Shown here: piece by piece, positions 6,302-11,224 of the stretch | How the letters are laid out: each line of letters begins with the position of its first letter | How positions within the stretch are numbered: position 1 is the stretch's first letter | Assembly (NCBI GenBank): GCA_030630075.1 | Contig: DAOVNS010000038.1 | Location: forward strand, 1 to 11,224 | From: a bacterium | GTDB lineage: Bacteria > Dependentiae > Babeliae > Babeliales > UASB340 | DNA: 11,224 bases | Direction of reading: 5' to 3' | Notes under the pieces: generated by a model | What the model was told of the DNA's origin: nothing | What the model saw: the letters and a program-made list of their open reading frames with translations, nothing else | Databases searched by the model: none | Translations under genes and position numbers: made by a program

Positions 6302-7243
6302 TCAACCGATCTTTAAATCATTTTGTTTTGATACAAATTTCACGAAGACTTCATTTAAAAAATTGGCAGTTTTAGTAGAAAAACCTCCACCACCATTATC
6401 GTTTCCATCTTCTCCGCCATAAAATAATTTGGCTAAACCAGAAACTTTTTTTGGTGTTACAAATTTAATTTCTGTTTCGATTTTTGCAAGTTCTTTAATT
6501 TTATCTACAGCGTCCTGAAAGCCGCCAACTTGGTCAATTAACTTTAAAGTTAAAGCTTCTGTTCCCAAAAATATTTTTCCATCAGCCCATTGTTTATAAC
6601 TATCAGAACTTATATTTCTGCTTTTTGAAACATCACCAACAAATTGTTTATATGCTCTATCCGAAATTTGTTGTAAATATTCTTCTTCGGTCACTGTTAA
6701 GTCTCTTAATGGACTACCGGCTGTTTTGTATTTACCACTTTGAATGTATTTAAATTTTATGTTCCAATTATTAAGTAATTCTTTTACGTTTGCGATTTGC
6801 GCAACAACACCGATACTTCCAACAAACGCAGATGGAGTTGAAACAATATAATCACCTGCCATCGCAACATAATATCCGCCGGAAGCGCAAACATTTTCTA
6901 CAAAAACAACAACTGGTTTTTCTTTTTTAAATCTTTTAACGGCATCAAAAATTGCCTGACTCGCACCAGGCAAACCGCCGGGTGAATCAACCATTAATAA
7001 AAGTGCCTTAATTTCGTCATTCTTTAAAAACTTTTCCATTTTTTTAATATAAAAACCGGAATCCGAAATTACACCCTTAACATGTAATTTTGCAACATGA
7101 GTTTTTGGAACCATTACCTTTTGAATTTCTTTTTTTATAGTTGTAAAAACCGTAGGTGCAAATTGCAGAACAAGTAAAAGAATAAAAATATTTTTTATGA
7201 TATTAAAAAAACCACCCGTTTTTTTGCCATTTTGATCGCTCAC
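6302..7243 (-). CDS. sppA: SppA-type signal peptide peptidase (S49 serine protease)
   Basis: A 313-residue membrane-anchored protease of the short, single-domain SppA type (the E. coli form is about twice as long). A single transmembrane helix lies at about residues 13-34, with the catalytic domain predicted on the outer face. Motifs: VDSPGG at 85-90, the nucleophile Ser121 in CASGGYYVA, SIGVV at 143-147, and the probable general base Lys173 in SGKYKTAGSP. The Ser/Lys dyad is thus intact. SppA enzymes degrade released signal peptides and membrane-protein fragments as oligomeric rings. The C-terminus has a Gly/Asp-rich stretch (about 277-287), possibly a flexible linker before a final helix. 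The start codon is GTG, fixed by GGAG (7253 to 7250) six bases upstream. It is the last gene of the minus-strand block, 44 bp after the rubredoxin-like gene. Confidence 0.93.
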   Translation of the reverse strand: MSDQNGKKTGGFFNIIKNIFILLLVLQFAPTVFTTIKKEIQKVMVPKTHVAKLHVKGVISDSGFYIKKMEKFLKNDEIKALLLMVDSPGGLPGASQAIFDAVKRFKKEKPVVVFVENVCASGGYYVAMAGDYIVSTPSAFVGSIGVVAQIANVKELLNNWNIKFKYIQSGKYKTAGSPLRDLTVTEEEYLQQISDRAYKQFVGDVSKSRNISSDSYKQWADGKIFLGTEALTLKLIDQVGGFQDAVDKIKELAKIETEIKFVTPKKVSGLAKLFYGGEDGNDNGGGGFSTKTANFLNEVFVKFVSKQNDLKIG

Positions 7244-7287
7244 GTTTTTCTCCAGAAAAAGTTTTTATAAAATTTAATTTTTAAAAT

Positions 7288-7476
7288 TCAATTTTTTGAA
7301 ATATCTTGAGTTCTGTCTGATTCCACTTCAATAAATAAATCAGGTTTTATGCCACAATTTGGACATTCCCAATCATCTGGTAAATCTTCAAAAGAAATAG
7401 GATTTCCTTCTATGTTCTTTTCTGCAGTTTCGTCGTCATATAAAAAACTACATACCGAACACATATATGCTTTCAT
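7288..7476 (-). CDS. Rubredoxin-like iron protein
   Basis: A 62-residue protein with two Cys knuckles, C6-x2-C9 and C38-P-N-C41-G, and the near-invariant FEDLPDDWECPNCG run at 29-42, which identifies a rubredoxin that binds one iron through four cysteines and carries single electrons in the cytoplasm. Differences from the classic form: the first knuckle is CSVCSF instead of C-x2-CGY, the loop between the knuckles is a few residues shorter, and the C-terminal tail beyond residue 50 is polar and extra. The ATG is fixed by AAGGAG a few bases upstream. No rubredoxin reductase, rubrerythrin or superoxide reductase is encoded in the window, so its partner is unknown. Confidence 0.9.
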   Translation of the reverse strand: MKAYMCSVCSFLYDDETAEKNIEGNPISFEDLPDDWECPNCGIKPDLFIEVESDRTQDISKN

Positions 7477-7492
7477 AGAACTCCTTTTTTAA

Positions 7493-7507
7493 ACAAACGC
7501 AGTTTGT
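7493..7507 (-). other. short hairpin between the secreted-protein and rubredoxin genes
   Basis: On the minus strand ACAAAC and GTTTGT form a 6-bp stem with a TGC loop just before the rubredoxin ribosome binding site. Two T residues and then A residues follow, so it would be a poor terminator. It could slow transcription or protect an mRNA end. Confidence 0.25.
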
Positions 7508-7528
7508 GCCACGCATTTTAAGATTTTT

Positions 7529-7987
7529 TTAGGCATTTAAGATTGTTTTTTCTAGATCATCATTGGTTGATGAGCGAAGAGCAATTTTTGTAAACTTAGG
7601 TTCGCTTTTTTTAGCTTCTTTATTTAACTGACTAATATGATCAGGATCATTTTTTCTGTTGTAAGTAAATTCTATTTTTGTATCAATATCTCTTGGATTA
7701 GCAGTATTTGTTTTTAAAACTTCTTCTTCGTATGCAGGTTTTTTACGATACTCTGAATAATGAACTTTTTTAGTAACAACAACCTTATCCTTAGAAACTT
7801 TATAATTGAGTTTTACTATATAAGGTTTTGTTCCATCATTATTCAATGTACTTTCAATTCTTTCTCTTGCATCTTCAACAACATTAAAATTCTTAAATAA
7901 ATCAAGTTTATCAGCGTATAAAGAAAAAAGACTCACGCTTAAAGCGGAAGATATGATAACAACTTTTTTAAGTAAAATATTTTTCAT
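7529..7987 (-). CDS. Small secreted protein of unknown function
   Basis: A 152-residue protein that I do not recognise. It begins with a typical Sec signal peptide: Lys at 2, 7 and 8, a hydrophobic core VVIISSALSVSLFSL, and a likely cleavage site L-Y-A before Asp26. The mature part of about 127 residues is highly charged, has no cysteine and no transmembrane segment, and the middle (residues about 58-110) alternates as expected for beta strands (PYIVKLNYKVSKDKVVVTKKV, then KIEFTYN). The end is Lys-rich. The ATG has an AGGG ribosome binding site nine bases upstream, and a good promoter lies in the 95-bp gap after prmC. It therefore seems separately expressed, with the rubredoxin and sppA genes possibly co-transcribed behind it. 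Periplasmic or surface location is inferred only from the signal peptide. Confidence 0.8.
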   Translation of the reverse strand: MKNILLKKVVIISSALSVSLFSLYADKLDLFKNFNVVEDARERIESTLNNDGTKPYIVKLNYKVSKDKVVVTKKVHYSEYRKKPAYEEEVLKTNTANPRDIDTKIEFTYNRKNDPDHISQLNKEAKKSEPKFTKIALRSSTNDDLEKTILNA

Positions 7988-8048
7988 AAAAACTAACCCT
8001 GATTTATAAATTTTTTATATTCAAATTATATAGCTAATTATTACTAAA

Positions 8049-8077
8049 AGTATGTTTTAATAAGCCTAAAATGTCAA
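8049..8077 (-). promoter_or_regulatory. promoter for the small secreted protein gene
   Basis: On the minus strand a perfect TTGACA (8077 to 8072) is followed after exactly 17 bp by CATACT (8054 to 8049, 4 of 6). The -35 box begins six bases after the prmC stop codon, and transcription would start near 8042, about 55 nt before the ATG. A second TATAAT at 8030 to 8025 has no good -35 partner. Confidence 0.55.
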
Positions 8078-8082
8078 AAGGG

Positions 8083-9024
8083 CTAAAAACCGATAATCCA
8101 GCGATTTATGTTATTTAAATCTTTAAAAAACTCAATTTTTGTAAAATTTTGTTCTTCCAAAAGCTGTTTTACTGCGTTTTCTTGTCCTTTCCCCAATTCT
8201 AATACTATTTTTGGAATGTGTAGTTTTTCAAGTTTTATGGCATTTTCACCTAAATTAAGCCACTTTTTTGCCCCAAAAACAATTTCTTTATATGCAGCTA
8301 AACCGTTATCTGCAACAAGCGCCCTTTTATCCTCCCATTTTCGTACAACATTATCCAAATGTTCCCAATCTTTTGGAGTAATGTACGGAGGATTGCTTAC
8401 AATTAAATCAAACTTATTTACATCTATTTTTTTGTTTTTTAACTCTTGAGTTGATAACTCTTGAGTTGATAACTCTTGTTCAATGTTTTTATAAAAATCT
8501 GACTTAATAAAATACGCATTTTCAATTTTATTTATTTTCTTGTTTTTTTCAGCTAATGCAATTGCTTTTTCGTTTATATCAACACCAACAACAACCGAAT
8601 TTGGCAAAGCTTTTGCCAAAGATAATGCAATGCATCCAGTACCAGTTCCTAAATCTAGAATATTTATTTGATGTTTTTCAACTTTTTTTAATTTTTCAAT
8701 CAACCAAAAACACCATTCTTCTGTTTCTGGCCTTGGAATCAAAATTGGAGATTCTAAAACAAGATCTAAGTCACCAAATAAAATATGCCCAAAAATATAT
8801 TGAATTGGTTTTTGTTCTTTAACTCGTTGTTCAATCCAATTGTCCAATTTTATTTGTTGCGATTTTGTAATTTCTATTTCTTGTTTTTGCAAAATTTCAG
8901 AATAAGTTTTTTGTGTTAGTTCCTCTAACATCCAGATAGCCTGTTGTTCGGCTTCGTGCTCTGTTGAACAAGCAGGAATTAATTTGTCTTTTAAATCTTG
9001 AATTTTTAAATCTCGATTTTTCAT
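8083..9024 (-). CDS. prmC: Peptide chain release factor N5-glutamine methyltransferase
   Basis: A 313-residue SAM-dependent methyltransferase that modifies the Gln of the GGQ motif in release factors RF1 and RF2, tuning translation termination. The N-terminal helical domain (about 1-75) leads into QYIFG (75-79) and the PrmC signature IPRPETE (96-102). The SAM-binding motif DLGTGTG is at 124-130, VDI at 148-150 marks the next strand, and the catalytic NPPY is at 211-214, all intact. It is slightly long for the family because of an insertion at about 180-202 that contains a tandem ELSTQ repeat. The single in-frame ATG near the expected N-terminus was taken; the upstream Shine-Dalgarno is weak. 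No prfA gene lies beside it, although prfA-prmC is a common pair elsewhere. The 113-bp gap upstream may hold a promoter. Confidence 0.96.
   Translation of the reverse strand: MKNRDLKIQDLKDKLIPACSTEHEAEQQAIWMLEELTQKTYSEILQKQEIEITKSQQIKLDNWIEQRVKEQKPIQYIFGHILFGDLDLVLESPILIPRPETEEWCFWLIEKLKKVEKHQINILDLGTGTGCIALSLAKALPNSVVVGVDINEKAIALAEKNKKINKIENAYFIKSDFYKNIEQELSTQELSTQELKNKKIDVNKFDLIVSNPPYITPKDWEHLDNVVRKWEDKRALVADNGLAAYKEIVFGAKKWLNLGENAIKLEKLHIPKIVLELGKGQENAVKQLLEEQNFTKIEFFKDLNNINRWIIGF
8441..8478. repeat. 15-bp tandem repeat inside prmC, 2.5 copies
   Basis: AACTCTTGAGTTGAT occurs twice in immediate tandem (8441-8455 and 8456-8470), followed by a third partial copy AACTCTTG (8471-8478). Each unit is a multiple of three and encodes ELSTQ, so loss or gain of copies keeps the frame. 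Each unit also contains a short inverted repeat, AACTC-TT-GAGTT. It lies between the SAM-binding and NPPY motifs, in a surface insertion. Confidence 0.97.
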
Positions 9025-9084
9025 AAACTTTAACTTAACCCTAAGTCGATAGTTAATTATTCTTGTGCATCTACAAATCTAATC

Positions 9085-9099
9085 AAAACATAATGTTTT
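9085..9099. repeat. AT-rich palindrome upstream of prmC
   Basis: AAAACAT-A-ATGTTTT is a perfect inverted repeat with 7-bp arms, in the 113-bp gap between prmC and the secreted four-cysteine protein gene. As RNA on the minus strand it would be a weak AT hairpin with only four T residues behind it, so it could be a poor terminator or a protein-binding site. Confidence 0.3.
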
Positions 9100-9137
9100 A
9101 TAATGCTTATTGCTTTCATTTAATTATAAAGTTCGCG

Positions 9138-9782
9138 TCAACTTAATAGCTTATCGATTACTTCTACCAAATTTTCAAGATTTACTTTGCATGCCAATAA
9201 AGTTTCAACAGCTTCATCCAAATCTTTTAAATTTCTTTTTTTTGTAATCTTATCTTTTTTTTCTATAAACTCAGCAAGTTTTTGGCAGTATTCATCAACC
9301 AACTTATATTCACAACTTACATCTTCAGAAAATTTTAATATTACAAAAGAAGCTTTTAAATCTTTATATTTTTCATCAATTTTTTTATGCAAAATGGTTA
9401 GAACGTTTTCTCTTGAAACATTGAACCCAGAATTTAATATCTCAACAAATTCAGACTCTGTTCCCCAAACAATTGTTGGTAAAAAATCATCAATTTTATC
9501 TAAGGCGTCTTCAAGTTTGTTTTCTAAAATATTTATTCCCGAAATGGAAGAATCACCAACTGTTGTTATAACACTTGCAAATTGTTCTTTACTACTTTTT
9601 TCGCAATCTCTTCGATGTCCAATTTTTGATTTTTCAAGAAATTCATTAAAACTTTCTTTAGTTTTACTTAGCGTTTGTTTAATTTTATCTTTTGCTTTAT
9701 CTAAACCAAACATTTTAAATTTTGCGTTTGTATAAGGTAATAAACACATAAACGCAAAACACAATATTAAACTTTTTTTCAT
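9138..9782 (-). CDS. Secreted four-cysteine protein of unknown function
   Basis: A 214-residue protein that I do not recognise. Residues 1-20 are a Sec signal peptide (MKKSLILCFAFMCLLPYTNA) with likely cleavage after Ala20. The mature part looks mainly helical and strongly charged, with possible amphipathic or coiled-coil helices at about 27-53 and 159-213. It has exactly four cysteines, at 60, 157, 166 and 198, enough for two disulfides in an oxidising compartment. The frame could be extended to a GTG two codons earlier, but that GTG lies within the AGGAGTG ribosome binding site (9792 to 9786), so ATG at 9782, five bases after AGGAG, is the real start. It begins 12 bases after the ftsY stop and is almost certainly in the same operon. 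Helical, Lys/Glu-rich exported proteins of this kind are common in host-associated bacteria, but no function follows from the sequence. Confidence 0.85.
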   Translation of the reverse strand: MKKSLILCFAFMCLLPYTNAKFKMFGLDKAKDKIKQTLSKTKESFNEFLEKSKIGHRRDCEKSSKEQFASVITTVGDSSISGINILENKLEDALDKIDDFLPTIVWGTESEFVEILNSGFNVSRENVLTILHKKIDEKYKDLKASFVILKFSEDVSCEYKLVDEYCQKLAEFIEKKDKITKKRNLKDLDEAVETLLACKVNLENLVEVIDKLLS

Positions 9783-9794
9783 AATCACTCCTAG

Positions 9795-10703
9795 TTACTT
9801 TTCCATTAAACCTTTTACATATTCTTGCGGATCAAACGTTTTTATATCTTCTAAGCTTTCTCCAAACGTTACATAAACAATTGGAAGCTTAAGTTCATTC
9901 GTGATAGAAAATACAATACCACCTTTTCCCGTACCATCAAGTTTTGTTAAAACTATTCCATCATTTTTTGTTGCCTGACTAAAAACTTCAGCTTGTCTTA
10001 GAGAATTTTGCCCTAACATAGAATCAATAGTCAACCAACAATTAATATCTTCTTGAGGCAAAACCTTACAAGCAACTTTTCTGATTTTTTCTAACTCTTT
10101 CATAAGATTAGTTTTAGTTTGCAATCTTCCCGCAGTATCAATAATTATGTGATCCAAATCTTGTTCCACAAAAAACTTACATGCATCAAAAATTACTGAT
10201 GCAGGATCTTGATTTGGTTTGCCAACAAAAGTTTGAACTCCAATCTTGTCGCCCCATGATTTTAGTTGTTCAACCGCCGCGGCCCTAAAAGTATCCCCCG
10301 CAACAAGCAATACACTCTTGGGCACAAGAGTTGTGCCACTATTTTTTAATTCATTTGCAAATTTTCCAATAAAAGAAGTTTTGCCACTTCCGTTAATGCC
10401 AACAAGAAGTAAAACTTTCGGTTTTAATTGTTTAGATTTATATGAATTTAATTCTGAAATTAATAATTTTTCTAATTCTTCTCTTGCCTGTTCGCCATCA
10501 ATAATTTTTTTACTACCAATATCATCTTGTAATTTTGCAATAATTTTCTTTGTTGTTTTAACTCCTGTATCAGCAGAAAGCAACAATGATTCTAAATCTT
10601 TTATAAATTCATTATCCAAATTTTTTCTAGAAAAAAGAGAAACCGCCTTGCTTGTGAATTGATTATATATCTTACTTACTTTGTCTTTTATAAATCCGAA
10701 CAT
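9795..10703 (-). CDS. ftsY: Signal recognition particle receptor FtsY
   Basis: A 302-residue SRP-family GTPase that receives SRP-ribosome complexes at the membrane and hands them to SecYEG. It consists of the helical N domain (about 5-90) and the GTPase G domain. Motifs: G1 GINGSGKT (102-109), DTFRAAA (137-143), DTAGR (189-193), TKLDG (253-257), and GESLEDIKTFDP (281-292) near the end. The long acidic A domain of the E. coli protein is absent; the start MFGFIKDKVSKIYNQF is a short amphipathic, basic segment that could bind lipid. The usual LDGTAKGG reads LDGTGKGG here. The SRP protein Ffh is excluded because there is no M domain. Upstream the ATG lacks a clear Shine-Dalgarno. It is the first gene of the minus-strand block and is followed at 12 bp by a secreted protein. 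Confidence 0.96.
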   Translation of the reverse strand: MFGFIKDKVSKIYNQFTSKAVSLFSRKNLDNEFIKDLESLLLSADTGVKTTKKIIAKLQDDIGSKKIIDGEQAREELEKLLISELNSYKSKQLKPKVLLLVGINGSGKTSFIGKFANELKNSGTTLVPKSVLLVAGDTFRAAAVEQLKSWGDKIGVQTFVGKPNQDPASVIFDACKFFVEQDLDHIIIDTAGRLQTKTNLMKELEKIRKVACKVLPQEDINCWLTIDSMLGQNSLRQAEVFSQATKNDGIVLTKLDGTGKGGIVFSITNELKLPIVYVTFGESLEDIKTFDPQEYVKGLMEK

Positions 10704-10713
10704 TTTTCTGAAC

Positions 10714-10759
10714 CACTTTGTTTACATTTTGTTGATAGTTTTCTTACACTTTGTTTACA
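10714..10759. repeat. 13-bp direct repeat in the divergent ftsY / outer-membrane-protein promoter region
   Basis: CACTTTGTTTACA occurs at 10714-10726 and again, without mismatch, at 10747-10759, a period of 33 bp (about three helical turns). On the minus strand one copy would overlap the candidate ftsY -35 box and the other its start point, the layout expected of a protein-binding pair. Confidence 0.9.
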
Positions 10760-10760
10760 A
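10732..10760 (-). promoter_or_regulatory. candidate ftsY promoter
   Basis: On the minus strand TTGTAA (10760 to 10755) and TATCAA (10737 to 10732) are separated by 17 bp, each matching its consensus at 4 of 6 positions. The leader would be about 20 nt. The -35 box is part of the direct repeat. Confidence 0.3.
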
Positions 10761-10818
10761 AAAAGAGTATACATCAATAGAAAAGGTAAGGAAACGGCTC
10801 ATAAAGAAAGGAGAAAAT

Positions 10819-11224
10819 ATGCAAGCAATGCATAAAAAGCTACTGTTGCTCGTTGCAATAGTCAGTTCAACTTTGACCCTGAGGGCAACGGACAATGCCC
10901 ACAACTACAAAGCACCACATTTATATAAATCTACTACAACATGTTGGTTCGACGGTGACCAACTAAACGAAACCAGCAACTGGTTAACCAAAATAGATTT
11001 AAGTTATGCATACGGAAGTGCAGATAGCTGCTGGAATGCAAATGGTGACAGCGCACCACTTCTAAACGGCGCTGGAAATTACAACATGCTTTATCTTTTT
11101 GAAAACGTAAAACTAAATCCAAGCGTACAAAACTATGCCAACTTTTTGGGCAACGCTTTAAACAATCACGAAGCTGCAACTGGAACTTTTGGTCAATTAA
11201 AATTTGGCGGTAAATTTTCACTTA
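10819..11224 (+). CDS. Exported, probably outer-membrane protein, N-terminal part (3' end outside window)
   Basis: The frame is open from the ATG at 10819 to the window edge, 135 codons, with no stop. AAAGGAG (10807-10813) lies five bases upstream, a strong ribosome binding site. Residues 1-23 are a signal peptide (MQAMHKKLLLLVAIVSSTLTLRA) with likely cleavage after Ala23. The mature part starts polar and then shows beta-like blocks rich in aromatic and Asn/Gly residues (TKIDLSYAYGSAD at 57-69, NYNMLYLFENVKL at about 87-99), as in porin-like or transferrin-type surface barrels. Two cysteines (42 and 71), each followed by Trp, could form a disulfide. Codon choice differs from neighbours, with AAC, GGC and GCC used often, as in strongly expressed genes. 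The start of a porin-like barrel is the best reading, but the fragment is too short to name a family. Confidence 0.75.
   Translation, partial: MQAMHKKLLLLVAIVSSTLTLRATDNAHNYKAPHLYKSTTTCWFDGDQLNETSNWLTKIDLSYAYGSADSCWNANGDSAPLLNGAGNYNMLYLFENVKLNPSVQNYANFLGNALNNHEAATGTFGQLKFGGKFSL

Noticed and set aside
6213..6422. 69-codon plus-strand frame across the terminator
   Set aside because: It begins with TTG, reads straight through a perfect terminator stem and then overlaps the sppA coding end antisense; the composition is not protein-like.
8441..8478. Possible CRISPR-like repeat
   Set aside because: The units are directly adjacent with no spacers and are in frame within prmC, so this is a coding tandem repeat.
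9187..9735. 182-codon plus-strand frame opposite the secreted four-cysteine protein
   Set aside because: The minus-strand gene has a signal peptide, a strong ribosome binding site and operon spacing after ftsY; the plus-strand frame is Ser/Phe-rich, as expected of an antisense shadow in AT-rich DNA.
9782..9788. GTG start two codons upstream for the secreted four-cysteine protein
   Set aside because: The GTG is part of the AGGAGTG ribosome binding site and so cannot be preceded by one; the ATG at 9782 is correctly spaced.
10246..10662. 138-codon plus-strand frame opposite ftsY
   Set aside because: ftsY motifs occupy this DNA in the other direction, and the frame shows no recognisable domain.
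10934..11221. 95-codon minus-strand frame at the right edge
   Set aside because: The plus-strand frame over the same DNA has a strong ribosome binding site, a signal peptide and continues past the edge.

Overview
The window is strongly AT-rich DNA using the standard code (TAA, TGA and TAG all act as stops). It comes from a Gram-negative-type bacterium: it carries an LptE-like outer-membrane lipoprotein, several Sec-type signal peptides and the start of a probable outer-membrane protein. The housekeeping set is compact (RNA polymerase, S15, two phosphorolytic RNases, PrmC, a short FtsY), and small secreted proteins of no recognised family lie between the conserved genes. This pattern recalls reduced, host-associated lineages such as Candidatus Dependentiae (TM6/Babela-like). 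That assignment is my inference from gene style and should be tested by placing the RpoC, PNPase and FtsY sequences in trees.

Left half, plus strand (1-6052): the end of rpoC, tRNA-Val(GAC), rpsO, pnp, a long-stem terminator that overlaps a promoter-like sequence, then a tightly packed run rph - lptE-like - holA-like - small Fis-like HTH gene, with 1-bp and 4-bp overlaps and a 6-bp gap. The theme is transcription, translation and RNA turnover, followed by LPS transport and replication.

Centre (6053-6301): a 249-bp gene-free stretch with two predicted hairpins, short repeats and one very strong terminator that serves both converging gene blocks. I could not match it to any RNA family I know.

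Right half, minus strand (10703 down to 6302): ftsY, a secreted four-cysteine protein, prmC, a small secreted basic protein with its own good promoter, a rubredoxin-like protein and a SppA-type S49 peptidase. Membrane targeting (FtsY) and signal-peptide or membrane-protein degradation (SppA) therefore lie in the same block as two exported proteins of unknown function. prmC contains an in-frame 15-bp tandem repeat.

Far right (10704-11224): a divergent promoter region with a 13-bp direct repeat at 33-bp spacing, then the 5' end of an exported, probably outer-membrane, protein whose base composition is clearly more GC-rich than its neighbours.

I see no mobile element, CRISPR array, toxin-antitoxin pair or defence system. 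Most of the window is ordinary core genome. The most interesting parts are the unassigned intergenic stretch at 6053-6236, the repeats at 10714-10759 and 8441-8478, and the unknown secreted proteins.
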